Assembly: GCF_000526415.1 (NCBI RefSeq)
Contig: NZ_JAGA01000002.1
Location: 248,001 to 312,000, forward strand
Direction: 5' to 3'
DNA length: 64,000 nt
Origin: Kallotenue papyrolyticum
Lineage (GTDB): Bacteria > Chloroflexota > Chloroflexia > Chloroflexales > Kallotenuaceae
Shown here in pieces: positions 1 through 9,334 of the stretch. Each line of letters opens with the position of its first letter. Positions within the stretch are counted from its first letter, which is position 1. Below the pieces are notes generated by a model. The model searched no databases. It saw nothing but the letters and a program-made list of their open reading frames with translations, and was not told where the DNA came from. A program made the translations under genes and the position numbers.

Positions 1-1
1 C

Positions 2-415
2 TTCCGGCGCGGCAAGCGCCTGAGTCTGGTAATTCGCAACGAACATGCCAATCCGCTCTACACCACCGATTTCATCCGCGCGCTGTTCGAGGAGGAAGGG
101 CGCGACCTGTTCGACGCGCGGCAGGCGATCCTGGGCCACCTGCAGGAAGGTGGCAATCCCTCGCCCTTTGATCGCATCCAGGCCACGCGACTGGCGGCGC
201 GCTGTATCGGCTTTCTGAGCGAGGCGCTAGCGCGCAACACCGCCGACTACGCCTTCATCGGATTTATCGGCGGCCGCGTGACAATCACCAACATGGAGGA
301 GTGGCCGCGCATGATCGATGCCGAGCATCGGCGGCCCAAGACGCAGTGGTGGCTCGAACTGCGGCCGATCGCCCGCGAGCTGACACGGCCGGGCGCGACA
401 CAGAACGGCGAGTGA
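2..415 (+). CDS. pfkA: 6-phosphofructokinase, C-terminal part (5' end outside window)
   Basis: The frame is open from base 2 to a TGA at 413-415 and encodes about 137 residues, so the start is missing. The segment GGNPSPFDRIQATRLA matches the conserved GG-x-P-x-x-x-DR region near the C-terminus of ATP/PPi-dependent phosphofructokinases, which phosphorylate fructose 6-phosphate in glycolysis. The preceding RNEHANPLYTTDFIRALFEE and the downstream GFIGGRVT also fit that family. The convergent GNAT gene begins only 9 bases after the stop. The family call is good; whether it uses ATP or pyrophosphate cannot be read from this half. Confidence 0.75.
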   Translation, partial: FRRGKRLSLVIRNEHANPLYTTDFIRALFEEEGRDLFDARQAILGHLQEGGNPSPFDRIQATRLAARCIGFLSEALARNTADYAFIGFIGGRVTITNMEEWPRMIDAEHRRPKTQWWLELRPIARELTRPGATQNGE

Positions 416-423
416 GCGGCGGC

Positions 424-1368
424 TCAGGCGGCTTCGGGACGGGACGCGCGCTCGTCCGGCGGCGCTGCCGCGCGCGCGCCGTCCAGACCGGTCATACCCA
501 ACACCACCTGCACCTCGCCGGTGCGTCGAAAGCCGAACCATTCATAGAGCCGCTGCGCGGCAGTGTTGTGGTGCTGGGTGTTGAGCGACAGCACCTCGAC
601 CTGCCGGCTGCGACAGAAGCGCACCACTTCGGCCAGCAGACGCACGCCGATGCCCCGGCCCTGGAAGGCGGGATCGACGGCGATGCGCACCAGGTGGGCG
701 CGCAGCCCGGCCTCGTGCAGCGAGACGTAGCTGTAGCCGACGATCTGCTGCTGCCACTCGGCGACGCTGAAGTAGGGGCCGTAGCACAGCGCCGGCGCCA
801 GGATCTCGCGCCCCTTGCCCCATGGCGGCGGAAAACAGCGCGCGTCGAGCTGGAGCACCGCCGTCAGGTCTTCGGGCCGTGCCCGGCGCACAACCACAAA
901 CGGATTACCGGTGGAGGGAACCTCCATGCGCTCTTTGCTGTAGCCCCACACCTCCATGATCGGCGCGTAACCGGCCAGCTCCAGCCCGGCGCGCAACCAG
1001 GGATCGTTCCAGGGGCTGAGCGTGATGTAGAGCGCGCTGATGCCCCGCGTCGGCAGCAGGCTATGCAACTGGCGCACCAGCAACGGCAGCGCCGTGCGCG
1101 CGTCAAGACGGCTATCGAGCAGCACGTTGCGCAACCAGGCGTTGGGCGGCAAGCGCCAGCCCGCCTGGGCCAAGCCCACCACCCGACCGGCATGCTCCAG
1201 CACCACCGTCGGCTCGCTGTGAAGCAGCTCGACCACGTCGTCGCTCTCTGTGGTCAAATAGCGACGCGTCGCCCGTTGCGCCAGTAAGGCCACCGCCGTC
1301 TGATCATGGGCCGCAGCCGGCCGCACCAGCAGGTCGCGGCGCTCGAATGGCCGACGAAAAAAGGACAT
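424..1368 (-). CDS. GNAT-family N-acetyltransferase
   Basis: About 314 residues. The C-terminal half (roughly 165-300) is a classic GNAT domain: motif A reads RIAVDPAFQGRGIGVRLL, the acetyl-CoA pyrophosphate-binding loop, followed by the RLYEWFGFRRTGEV motif B region. The N-terminal half looks like a degenerate second GNAT lobe. I start it at the ATG ending at 1368 (MSFFRRPFERRD), preceded by GGGCGGGGT on its own strand; a longer frame to 1464 would run into the divergent ABC gene. The acceptor substrate is unknown; such proteins can acetylate protein N-termini, antibiotics or small amines. Confidence 0.8.
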   Translation of the reverse strand: MSFFRRPFERRDLLVRPAAAHDQTAVALLAQRATRRYLTTESDDVVELLHSEPTVVLEHAGRVVGLAQAGWRLPPNAWLRNVLLDSRLDARTALPLLVRQLHSLLPTRGISALYITLSPWNDPWLRAGLELAGYAPIMEVWGYSKERMEVPSTGNPFVVVRRARPEDLTAVLQLDARCFPPPWGKGREILAPALCYGPYFSVAEWQQQIVGYSYVSLHEAGLRAHLVRIAVDPAFQGRGIGVRLLAEVVRFCRSRQVEVLSLNTQHHNTAAQRLYEWFGFRRTGEVQVVLGMTGLDGARAAAPPDERASRPEAA

Positions 1369-1397
1369 ACCCCGCCCGTTTCGCTCCCTTCTGTGCG

Positions 1398-1403
1398 TAT
1401 AAT
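1398..1403 (+). promoter_or_regulatory. Candidate -10 hexamer upstream of the ABC ATPase gene
   Basis: TATAAT lies about 33 bases before the ATG at 1436, in the gap between the two divergent genes. No good -35 is visible 17 bases upstream, so only the -10 is supported. Confidence 0.3.
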
Positions 1404-1435
1404 ACCATGCTGGTGATGCCGATACAGGACGGCGC

Positions 1436-2554
1436 ATGCTGCTCGAAGTTCGAGAAATTGTCAAACGCTACGGCGCGACGACCGTGTTGCGCGGCGTTTC
1501 GCTGGCCGCCGCAGCGGGCGAGATCGTCTGCCTGCTAGGACCGAGCGGCTGCGGCAAATCCACGCTGCTGCGGGTGATCGCCGGGTTGGAGAGCGACTAC
1601 CAGGGCACGGTTCGCTTCGCAGGGCAGCCGATCGACCGCGTGCCGGTGCACCGACGCGGCTTTGGCTTTATGTTCCAGGAGTTCGCGCTGCTGCCGCACC
1701 GCAGCGTCGGCGAGAACATCGCCTTTGGCCTGCGCATGCAGCGCCGTCCGCGCGCCGAGATCGAACGGCGCGTCGCCGAGATGCTGGAGCTGGTGGGGCT
1801 GCGCGGCTATGCCGCGCGCTCGATCTTCGAACTCTCCGGCGGTGAGCGGCAACGCGTGGCGCTGGCGCGCTCGCTGGCGCCCGCGCCGCGCCTGTTGCTG
1901 CTGGACGAGCCGCTGGGCGCGCTGGATCGCACCCTGCGCGAGCGGCTGACCGACGAGCTGCGCGCCATGCTCAAGCGCGCCGGCATCACCAGCGTCTATG
2001 TCACGCACGATCAGCTCGAGGCCTTCGCCATCGCCGACCGTGTGCTGCTGATGCAGGCCGGACGCATCGTGCAGAGCGGCACGCCGATGGAGGTCTATCG
2101 CCATCCGGCCAGCCTGTTCGCGGCGCGCTTTCTGGGCCTTACCAACCTGATCCCCGGGCAGGTGCTGGCACGCGCGCCGGAGCTGATCGTGGCGACGCCG
2201 CTGGGCCAGCTGCGGATCGACAACGGCAGCCCGCCGCCACACGAGCAGGTCACCGTGCTGATCCGCCCCGAAGCCGCCCGGCCTGCCGCGCCTGACAGCG
2301 TCAACCTGGTCGAAGGGCTGGTGACGCACTGCACCTTTCGCGGCGGTACGCAACGCATCGGCTTGCGCCACGCCAGCGGCATCACTCTGGAGCTGGATCT
2401 GGAGGCCGGCGCGGTAGCCGAGGGGCAGCGCGCGCGCCTGGCGCTGCGTCCCACGGCGCTGACCGTGCTGGCGCCAACCGACGACACGGATCCGTCCGCC
2501 GCTGCCGACATGCCGGCTGGGCTGCCGACGCGCGCCGACATCTCAGCTGGCTGA
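1436..2554 (+). CDS. ABC transporter ATP-binding protein (MOI/CysA-PotA-FbpC type)
   Basis: 372 residues. The ATPase domain (1-235) has Walker A GPSGCGKST, signature LSGGERQRVALARS, Walker B LLLLDEPLGALD and the switch histidine in YVTHD. The remaining ~130 residues contain the TOBE-like regulatory extension typical of importers for iron, sulfate, spermidine or molybdate. No permease or binding protein lies beside it: upstream is a divergent acetyltransferase, and downstream it overlaps the convergent scpB by 12 bases. Its partners must be encoded elsewhere, so the substrate stays open. Confidence 0.85.
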   Translation: MLLEVREIVKRYGATTVLRGVSLAAAAGEIVCLLGPSGCGKSTLLRVIAGLESDYQGTVRFAGQPIDRVPVHRRGFGFMFQEFALLPHRSVGENIAFGLRMQRRPRAEIERRVAEMLELVGLRGYAARSIFELSGGERQRVALARSLAPAPRLLLLDEPLGALDRTLRERLTDELRAMLKRAGITSVYVTHDQLEAFAIADRVLLMQAGRIVQSGTPMEVYRHPASLFAARFLGLTNLIPGQVLARAPELIVATPLGQLRIDNGSPPPHEQVTVLIRPEAARPAAPDSVNLVEGLVTHCTFRGGTQRIGLRHASGITLELDLEAGAVAEGQRARLALRPTALTVLAPTDDTDPSAAADMPAGLPTRADISAG

Positions 2555-3136
2555 TGGAGCGCCCGGCTGACCGTTGGAGCTCACCTCGGGAATATCCAGC
2601 GGCGGTAGCTGGTCCAGGCTGGCCAGGCCGAACTGTTTGAGAAACTCGTCGGTGGTGCCGTAGAGCACCGGACGGCCAACATGGGGCAGGCGGCCCACCT
2701 CGGCGATCAGGCCGCGCTGCAGCAGCGTGCGGATCGCGCCGGCGCTGTCCACGCCGCGCAGCGCCTCGATGCCGGCGCGGGTGATCGGCTGACGGTAGGC
2801 GATGATCGCCAGTGTTTCCAGCGCCGCCGTGGAGAGCCGGGACGCGGGCGGCCCGCCGCCGACAAAGCGCTCGATCGCTGCTGCCGCTTCGGGCGCGGCC
2901 ACCAGTTGCACGCGCGCGCCGTGGCGTAGCAGACGGATGCCACGCTCTCGGAGCGCGTCGGCAAGCTGTGCCAGCGCCGCTTCCACCGCTTCTACCGACA
3001 GCTCGAGCGCGCGGCTCAGGTCGTCCACCGCCACCGGTTCAGCCGCGACGAAGAGCAGACTCTCAACAAGCTGGGTTGGACCAAGCGGCGGCGCGTCAGC
3101 CACCGGCGCCGCCTGTTCCGGCCGGGTCTCCGCCAT
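2543..3136 (-). CDS. scpB: Segregation and condensation protein ScpB
   Basis: 197 residues, the usual ScpB size. The N-terminal winged helix starts at LVESLLFVAAEPVAVDDL, and the second contains the family hallmark LETLAIIAYRQPITRAGIE followed by LLQRGLIAEVGR and GRPVLYGTTDEFL. ScpB binds ScpA and, with SMC, forms the bacterial condensin. scpA is not in this window. The stop overlaps the end of the convergent ABC gene, and the gene lies three bases downstream of the DUF3105 gene on the same strand, so the two are probably co-transcribed. Confidence 0.95.
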   Translation of the reverse strand: MAETRPEQAAPVADAPPLGPTQLVESLLFVAAEPVAVDDLSRALELSVEAVEAALAQLADALRERGIRLLRHGARVQLVAAPEAAAAIERFVGGGPPASRLSTAALETLAIIAYRQPITRAGIEALRGVDSAGAIRTLLQRGLIAEVGRLPHVGRPVLYGTTDEFLKQFGLASLDQLPPLDIPEVSSNGQPGAPSAS

Positions 3137-3139
3137 AGA

Positions 3140-3760
3140 CTAGCCGCACACACCCTCGCCGAACTCCGGCCCGCGCGCGACATGATCGCGCCAGAAGGCG
3201 CGAATCGCGCCCTCATCGTACTGGTCCAGCAGCGCGATCACGCCCCAAGCCGTCAGCGCGATCGCCTTGTCGTCCTGGATCGTATCGCGCGGCGTCAGGA
3301 TCAGGCAGGTGCGCTCGCGGCGCAGCGCGCGCGTCAGGTTTTTGAGCCGCTCGACGGTCTGCGCGTCCACCTTGTCGGGATCGTAGCTGATGATCACGCC
3401 GCCGTGCTCCAGATTGTGCACCAGGCGCTCATCTGCGGGCGGACGCGTGTTGTAGACGCCCCAGGTGGCCGGCTGGGCCCAGTGCGGGCCGGAGGTAGGC
3501 GGGTTGGTAGTGTACTCGACCGACGTGCCATCGGGCACATGCTCGCGCGAAGCCATAGTCGGCACCGGCTGCCCCGGCGAGACCGCATCGGCGGGCTCCA
3601 GCGCAGGCCGGCTGAGCATGTAGCTACCGATCAACACGCCGATCAGCACCACGCCGGCAGCGATGCCCAGCGGGATCAGGGGCAGCGAACGCCGCTGGGG
3701 CGCCTGGCGACCGCGGGCAGCAGCCCGCTCCCGGCTTGTACGATGTTCCCGCGTTGTCAT
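3140..3760 (-). CDS. DUF3105 membrane-anchored protein
   Basis: 206 residues from the ATG ending at 3760, chosen because AAGGAGAT sits about 10 bases before it on the minus strand; a longer frame to 3808 lacks this. A basic N-terminus is followed by one membrane helix (LIPLGIAAGVVLIGVLIGSY), then an extracytoplasmic DUF3105 domain with TNPPTSGPHW, LVHNLEHGGV and YDP motifs. The histidines in these motifs are conserved in the family and may bind metal, but no function is established. It precedes scpB by 3 bases. Confidence 0.85.
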   Translation of the reverse strand: MTTREHRTSRERAAARGRQAPQRRSLPLIPLGIAAGVVLIGVLIGSYMLSRPALEPADAVSPGQPVPTMASREHVPDGTSVEYTTNPPTSGPHWAQPATWGVYNTRPPADERLVHNLEHGGVIISYDPDKVDAQTVERLKNLTRALRRERTCLILTPRDTIQDDKAIALTAWGVIALLDQYDEGAIRAFWRDHVARGPEFGEGVCG

Positions 3761-3860
3761 GGGCAGGTCTATCTCCTTGAGCTGGACGGATCCGCATGTC
3801 GTCACCACAGGATAGTGTAGTGGGCCGTCGGCGCCTCGTCAAAAAGTTCTTAACAAATCC

Positions 3861-5210
3861 TCAGCTGCGCTCCTCATCGCGGTTGCGGAAGACCAGGATA
3901 ATCGGCGTGCCGACAAAGGGATACTCGGCGCGAATGCGGTTTTCCAGGTAGCGCTTGTACGAGAAGTGAATCTCCTCGGCGGCGTTGGTAAAGAACAGAA
4001 ACACCGGCGGCGCGACCTGCACCTGCGTCGCGTAGTAGATGCGCAGATGCGCCGTTTTGTGAATGGCCGCGGGCGGATGGTCACGCACCGCGTCGCGCAG
4101 AATAGCGTTGAGCTTCGAAGTGGGGATGCGCGTGTTGCGCTCGCCCTGAATCTCCAGCGCCAGATCGATGATCTTGTCCACGCGCTGACCAGTCTTGGCC
4201 GAGATAAACAGCAGTGGCGCGTAGGGGATGAAGTTCAGCGCCGCACGCACATGGCGCGTGTACTGCTCAAAGGTTTCGTTGGTTTTTTCAACCGCGTCCC
4301 ATTTGTTGACCAGCACCGCGATGCCTTTGTGCGCGTCGAGGATCATGCCGGCGATATGGGCATCCTGGGCCGTGACACCCTCGGTGGCATCCACCATCAG
4401 CAGCACGACGTCGGCGCGTTCGATGGCGCGCAGCGCGCGCAGCACGCTGTAGCGCTCGATGCCCCGTTCGATGCGTCCACGCCGGCGAATGCCCGCGGTG
4501 TCGATCAGCAGAATCTTCTGATTGTTGTATTCAACCACCGTGTCGATCGAGTCGCGGGTGGTGCCGGGGATATCGCTGACGACAACGCGCTCCTCGCCCA
4601 ACAGCCGGTTGAGCAGGCTGGACTTGCCGACGTTGGGCCGCCCGACGATCGCGATCTTGAGCGCGTACTCCTCTTCGGGCGTGTCCTCGAAGGGCGGCAG
4701 CGCCTGGTAGAGCGCATCCAGCACATCGCCGGTGCCGGTACCGTGGTAGGCGCTGATCGGGATCGGTTCGCCCAGGCCCAGGTTCCAGAACTCGACCGCC
4801 TCCTGGGCACGGCTGAGCGAGTCGGCCTTATTGACCGCCAGGATCACCGGCTTGTTGGTGGCGCGCAGCATCTCGGCCACCTCTTGATCGGCGGCGGTGA
4901 TGCCGTCCTTGACGTCCACCATGAAGATGATCGCGTCGGCCTCATCGATCGCCAGTTGCACCTGCGCGCGCGTCGCGCGGATGATCTCGGCCATCGGCGC
5001 GTTGTTGGGATCTTCCTCGCCCGGCAGAATGCCAGCCGTATCCACAATCGTGAAGGTACGTCCGCGCCAGTCGGTCTGGCCATAGAGCCGATCGCGGGTC
5101 GTGCCGGGCAGATCTTCGACGATCGCGCGGCGCTCGCCGATCAGCTTGTTGAAAAAGGTTGATTTGCCGACGTTAGGCCGGCCTACGATCGCCACAATCG
5201 GCTGCGGCAT
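3861..5210 (-). CDS. der: Ribosome biogenesis GTPase Der (EngA)
   Basis: 449 residues with two tandem G domains, unique to Der. G1 motifs GRPNVGKST (residue ~9) and GRPNVGKSS (~190), DTAG G3 motifs in both domains, NKAD and NKWD G4 motifs, and a C-terminal KH-like domain ending near PFVGTPIILVFR. Der acts in maturation of the 50S subunit. The gene lies 22 bases downstream of the DUF512 gene on the same strand, so they form one transcription unit. Confidence 0.97.
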   Translation of the reverse strand: MPQPIVAIVGRPNVGKSTFFNKLIGERRAIVEDLPGTTRDRLYGQTDWRGRTFTIVDTAGILPGEEDPNNAPMAEIIRATRAQVQLAIDEADAIIFMVDVKDGITAADQEVAEMLRATNKPVILAVNKADSLSRAQEAVEFWNLGLGEPIPISAYHGTGTGDVLDALYQALPPFEDTPEEEYALKIAIVGRPNVGKSSLLNRLLGEERVVVSDIPGTTRDSIDTVVEYNNQKILLIDTAGIRRRGRIERGIERYSVLRALRAIERADVVLLMVDATEGVTAQDAHIAGMILDAHKGIAVLVNKWDAVEKTNETFEQYTRHVRAALNFIPYAPLLFISAKTGQRVDKIIDLALEIQGERNTRIPTSKLNAILRDAVRDHPPAAIHKTAHLRIYYATQVQVAPPVFLFFTNAAEEIHFSYKRYLENRIRAEYPFVGTPIILVFRNRDEERS

Positions 5211-5232
5211 AGTCTCGCTCCTCGTTCCTTGG

Positions 5233-6786
5233 TCAGCAGGCAGCCGCGCCGGCCGTCGCCGGCTGCACGCCCACCGGCGTCAGCTTGGCCAGCGCGCGGA
5301 TCAGGCGCACCAGCTCGCCCGGCTCGCGCGCCATAGCCACCGGGCTGCCCAGGGCCGCGGCGATCTGCTCCGGCGTACGATCATCGATGGTGCGCTCACC
5401 GCGGTAGTCGAACATCACGCGCGGCAGGATCACCAGATCGGCAGCGCCCAGCGGCGCGAGCTGTGCGATCACGTCGCCGGCGGTCAGCAGGCCGGCAACC
5501 GTCACCATCTCGCCGAAGAAGTCGTTGCGCACCACCAGCAGCTCGGCATGCAGGCCCGCAATGCGGCGCAGGCGCTCGACCACCGGGCGCAGCACCGGTG
5601 CGGCCAGATGCCCCGTCACCACGATCACACGGCGCGGCGCGCGCAGACGCGGCGGCAGACGATGACGCGCCACGCTCCACTGATCCAAGAACTGGCGCAC
5701 CATGCCCACGCCGTTCTCGATCTGATCGCAGCCCTCGTACACCTCGGCGGGTGGCACCTCGCGCCCGGCCAGCAGGTAGAACTCGTCCGAAGGATAGACC
5801 AGCCCGTAGCCCAGCTCGCGGCGGAAGCGCTGCTGGTACGGCTCCAGCAGATCGATCACCTGCGCCGCCTCGTCGGGCCGGAAGGTGCGCAGCGGAATGT
5901 CGGTGATGATCGTGTCGCCTGAGCGCGCGCAGAAGCCCAGCTCCGGACGCGCCGGATGTAGCGCGATCTGTTCGTCCCACAGCGGCTGGCGCTCCCAGTT
6001 GGTGTCGATCCATTCCGGCGCCTCATGCACCTGGATGGCGGCCTTGATCGACTGCGGCGCCTTGCCGTTGAAGCGGTACTTGGTCAGCCCTACCGGTACG
6101 GCGGCGATCGACCGCACAACAGGATAGAGCGCGGCCAGCTCTTCGACGCTGCGACGCAACACCTCGCCATCGTTCAGACCGGGACAGACCACGAACTGGG
6201 TATGCACCTCGATGCCCATCTCGCCCAGACGCCGAATATCGGCCAGCACGTCGCCGGCGTCGGGCTTGCCCAGCAAGACGCTGCGCAGGTAGGGATCGGT
6301 GGCGTGCACCGAGACGTACAGCGGCGTGAGGCGCTGCTCGCGAATGCGCTCCCAGTCGGCCTCCGTGAGGTTGGTCAGCGTGACGAAGTTGCCGTACAGG
6401 AACGACAGACGGTAGTCGTCGTCCTTGAGGTAGAGCGTCTTGCGAAAGCCCTTGGGCATCTGCGTCAGGAAGCAGAAGGGGCACTTGTTGTTGCAGGTGC
6501 GCAGACGATCCCAGAGCGGCTCGGCAAACTCCAGGCCCAGATCATCGTCCACGTCCTTGTCGATGGCGAAGCTCAGCCGCTGCTCGCCACGCAGAATATC
6601 GACCGTGACGCGTTCGTCGGCCATGGCGTAGCGGTAGTCGATCACGTCGCGCATGGGCCGCCCGTTAACCGCCACGACCACATCGCCGACGCGCAGCCCC
6701 AGCGCCGCGGCGGTGCTGCCCGGCTCGACGTTGACCACCACGCCGCCGCTGCCGATGATGTTTTTGAGATTGGGCTGGTATTCCAT
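5233..6786 (-). CDS. DUF512 protein with PDZ and radical-SAM-like domains
   Basis: About 517 residues from the ATG ending at 6786 (MEYQPNLKNIIGSGG). Residues ~10-70 form a PDZ domain (GSTAAALGLRVGDVVVAVNG). A Cys cluster RTCNNKCPFCFLTQMPKG follows, with CxxxCxxC spacing as in radical-SAM enzymes, then TLTNLTEADW and a C-terminal DUF512 domain. The family is widespread in Chloroflexota, Cyanobacteria and Firmicutes and often sits beside der, as here; its reaction is unknown. An upstream extension to 6837 is Ala/Arg rich and unlikely to be translated. Confidence 0.9.
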   Translation of the reverse strand: MEYQPNLKNIIGSGGVVVNVEPGSTAAALGLRVGDVVVAVNGRPMRDVIDYRYAMADERVTVDILRGEQRLSFAIDKDVDDDLGLEFAEPLWDRLRTCNNKCPFCFLTQMPKGFRKTLYLKDDDYRLSFLYGNFVTLTNLTEADWERIREQRLTPLYVSVHATDPYLRSVLLGKPDAGDVLADIRRLGEMGIEVHTQFVVCPGLNDGEVLRRSVEELAALYPVVRSIAAVPVGLTKYRFNGKAPQSIKAAIQVHEAPEWIDTNWERQPLWDEQIALHPARPELGFCARSGDTIITDIPLRTFRPDEAAQVIDLLEPYQQRFRRELGYGLVYPSDEFYLLAGREVPPAEVYEGCDQIENGVGMVRQFLDQWSVARHRLPPRLRAPRRVIVVTGHLAAPVLRPVVERLRRIAGLHAELLVVRNDFFGEMVTVAGLLTAGDVIAQLAPLGAADLVILPRVMFDYRGERTIDDRTPEQIAAALGSPVAMAREPGELVRLIRALAKLTPVGVQPATAGAAAC

Positions 6787-6877
6787 AGCACCCGTCCGCG
6801 CCCCGGCGGCAGCCCCGCGCCGCCCGCTGCGCCGCATGCATCAAAAAAGGTACGGACACGCCGTACACCGGTCTCCC

Positions 6878-6935
6878 ATTATACCAGATCCTGGCTGACA
6901 TAATCACAAAGGCGGCAGACACGTTCTGGTATAAT
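6878..6935. promoter_or_regulatory. Divergent promoter pair (DUF512-der minus; MoxR operon plus)
   Basis: Two extended -10 elements TGGTATAAT face away from each other: one on the minus strand (hexamer 6878-6883) toward DUF512-der, one on the plus strand (6930-6935) toward the MoxR gene. Neither has a strong -35, which is usual for TG-extended -10 promoters. Their hexamers are 46 bases apart, so the two transcription start regions overlap. Confidence 0.55.
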
Positions 6936-7073
6936 CGAATCGACAGAAGCGACCGCGTAGAGGCGCGGGTCGGTCTAAATCCGCACACATTATCGTCCGT
7001 GCCGCTGCGCAGCAGCGAGCAGGCCTCATCCGGTGGCACGGCGCTGCATTCCCTGGTATCGAAGGAGGCGTGT

Positions 7074-8048
7074 TTGAACACGATTCAAGAGGTCGCCGAA
7101 CGGGTGGCCGACAACGTCGAGCAGGTGATCATCGGCAAGCGCTCGGCGGTGGATCTGGTGCTGATCGCGCTGTTGTGTCGCGGCCATGTCCTGCTTGAAG
7201 ACGTGCCCGGCGTGGGCAAGACCGTGCTGGCCAAGTCGATCGCCCGTTCGATCGGCTGCACGTTTAAGCGCATCCAGTTCACGCCCGATCTGCTACCCTC
7301 GGACGTAACGGGCGTGTCGATCTTCAATCAGCAGACCCAGCAGTTCGAGTTCCGGCCCGGGCCGATCATCGCGCAGATCGTGCTGGCCGATGAGATCAAC
7401 CGCGCCACGCCCAAAACGCAGTCGGCGCTGCTTGAGTCGATGGAGGAGCGGCAGATCACGGTGGACGGCAACACCTACCCGTTGCCGGAGCCGTTCATCG
7501 TGCTGGCCACGCAGAACCCGATCGAGTACGAAGGCACCTTTCCGTTACCGGAGGCGCAGCTCGACCGCTTTCTGCTGCGCATCCACCTGGGCTATCCCGA
7601 CCGACAGGAAGAGATCGCCATCCTGGAGAGCCAGCGCCGCCAGCATCCGCTCGAAAACCTGCAGCAGGTCATCGCGGCGGAGCACCTGCTGGAGCTGCAG
7701 CAGCAGGTCAAGGATGTGTACGTCGACGATCTGATCAAGGAGTACATCGTTGCGATCACCGGCGCGACGCGTCAGCACGACGATGTCTATCTGGGCGCCA
7801 GTCCACGCGGGTCGCTGGCGCTCTATCGCACGGCGCAGGCAGCCGCGGCCCTGCAGGGGCGCGACTATGTGACGCCCGACGATGTCAAACGCCTGGCCGA
7901 GCCGGTACTGGCCCATCGTCTGATCATCAACCCGGCGGCGCGCATCCGCAACGTACAGCCATCGGCGGTGATCGCCGAAATTCTGAACAGTCTGCCCGTG
8001 CCGGGCAGCCGGCCCCGGCGCGGCGAGCGCGAGGCTGTGCCGCGCTAA
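7074..8048 (+). CDS. MoxR-family AAA+ ATPase
   Basis: 324 residues. I choose the TTG start at 7074 because AAGGAGG ends five bases before it; a GTG at 6999 in the same frame has no such site. Walker A is EDVPGVGKT, Walker B LADEINRA, sensor 1 [11 protein letters not shown]. MoxR ATPases act as chaperones that mature or activate partner complexes, typically with DUF58 and vWA proteins. The DUF58 gene follows after about 28 bases, so this is the standard MoxR-DUF58 module. Confidence 0.93.
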   Translation: MNTIQEVAERVADNVEQVIIGKRSAVDLVLIALLCRGHVLLEDVPGVGKTVLAKSIARSIGCTFKRIQFTPDLLPSDVTGVSIFNQQTQQFEFRPGPIIAQIVLADEINRATPKTQSALLESMEERQITVDGNTYPLPEPFIVLATQNPIEYEGTFPLPEAQLDRFLLRIHLGYPDRQEEIAILESQRRQHPLENLQQVIAAEHLLELQQQVKDVYVDDLIKEYIVAITGATRQHDDVYLGASPRGSLALYRTAQAAAALQGRDYVTPDDVKRLAEPVLAHRLIINPAARIRNVQPSAVIAEILNSLPVPGSRPRRGEREAVPR

Positions 8049-8076
8049 CCGAGTGCCGGCCGCCGATCCGTTAACC

Positions 8077-9333
8077 ATGAAAGCTTTGGGCATCCTGTTG
8101 CTGGCCGTGCTGTGCTTCATCGCCGCGCAGGGCACCAGCATTCCCCTGTTTCTGATCCTGTGCTACCTGCTGCTGGCACTGCTGGCGCTGGCCTACCTCT
8201 GGGCATGGGGCAACTTGCGCGGCATTCGTGTCAGCCGGCAGGTCGGCACGCAGCGCGCACAGGTGGGCGAAGAGATCCGCGAGCGCATCGTGCTGGAAAA
8301 CACGTGGCCGCTGCCCAAGCTGTGGGTCGAGCTGCAGGATCATTCCGACCTGCCGCTGCACAGCAGCGGCTTCGTCGCCTACCTGCCGGGCCACGAGCGG
8401 CGGCGCTGGACGCTGCGCACGCCCTGCACTATGCGCGGCAAGTGGCGGCTCGGCCCGCTGACGCTGCACAGCGGCGATCCCTTCGGCATCTTCCGGCTGC
8501 AGACCACCAGCGATGAAACTGCCGAGGTGTTGGTCTATCCCGCGACGGTGGCGCTGCCGAACCTGCAGCTGCCCGGTATGGAGCTGCAGGGCGGCACCGA
8601 TCTGCGCACGCGCACCTTCCATGTCACGCCCAATGTCTCGACGATCCGCGAATACGTGCCCGGCGACAGCTTCAACCGCATCCACTGGCGCACCACGGCG
8701 CGCACCGGGCGGCTGATGGTCAAGGAGTTCGAGCTGGATCCCACTGCCGACATCTGGATTGTGGCCGACATGCACGAGCGCTCGCAGGCGATCTCCGATC
8801 AACGGCGCACGCTGTTGGTGGATCGCCGCCTGGGACGCGAGATCGAGGTACCCGAGTCGACCGAGGAGTACATCGTCTCGGCGGCGGCCTCGATCGCGCG
8901 CCACCTGTTGGACGGCAGCCGCAGCGTGGGCCTACTGGCTTGGGGCCAACACCGCGAGCTGATCCCGCCGGAGCGCGAAGCGCGGCAGCTCTACAAGATG
9001 CTGGAGTCACTGGCAATGCTGCGCGCCTATGGCGCGCACCCGCTGGCCGAGGTACTGATTGCCGAGCTGACCCAGTTCAGCCGCACATCGACAGCGATCG
9101 TGATCACCGCTTCCGCCGATCCGGCCTGGGTTGCCAGCCTCCAACAACTGCTCTACCGCGGCATCCGCGCCGTCGTCGTGTACGTCGATCAGGAGACCTT
9201 CGGCGGCTGGCCCGCGCAGCCGGTGCTGACGCGGCTCGGCGAGCTGCGCGTGCCGGTCTATCGCGTGGCCCAGGGCCAGCCGCTGAGCGAGGCGCTACGC
9301 CAGCCGATTGACGCCGGCGCCACCATCGCCTAG
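8077..9333 (+). CDS. DUF58 domain-containing membrane protein
   Basis: About 418 residues from the ATG at 8077 (a GTG at 8053 is possible). Two hydrophobic segments at the N-terminus (ALGILLLAVLCFIAAQ and FLILCYLLLALLALAYL) anchor it. The DUF58 signature is the YVPGDSFNRIHWRTTARTG region at about residue 197. A vWA-like fold follows. It is the customary partner of MoxR ATPases; the biochemical role is not established. It is followed one base later by a small membrane protein gene. Confidence 0.88.
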   Translation: MKALGILLLAVLCFIAAQGTSIPLFLILCYLLLALLALAYLWAWGNLRGIRVSRQVGTQRAQVGEEIRERIVLENTWPLPKLWVELQDHSDLPLHSSGFVAYLPGHERRRWTLRTPCTMRGKWRLGPLTLHSGDPFGIFRLQTTSDETAEVLVYPATVALPNLQLPGMELQGGTDLRTRTFHVTPNVSTIREYVPGDSFNRIHWRTTARTGRLMVKEFELDPTADIWIVADMHERSQAISDQRRTLLVDRRLGREIEVPESTEEYIVSAAASIARHLLDGSRSVGLLAWGQHRELIPPEREARQLYKMLESLAMLRAYGAHPLAEVLIAELTQFSRTSTAIVITASADPAWVASLQQLLYRGIRAVVVYVDQETFGGWPAQPVLTRLGELRVPVYRVAQGQPLSEALRQPIDAGATIA

Positions 9334-9334
9334 C

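Noticed and set aside
301-1287. 328-codon plus-strand frame opposite the acetyltransferase
   Set aside because: Antisense shadow; the minus-strand GNAT motifs are clear and the plus frame has none.
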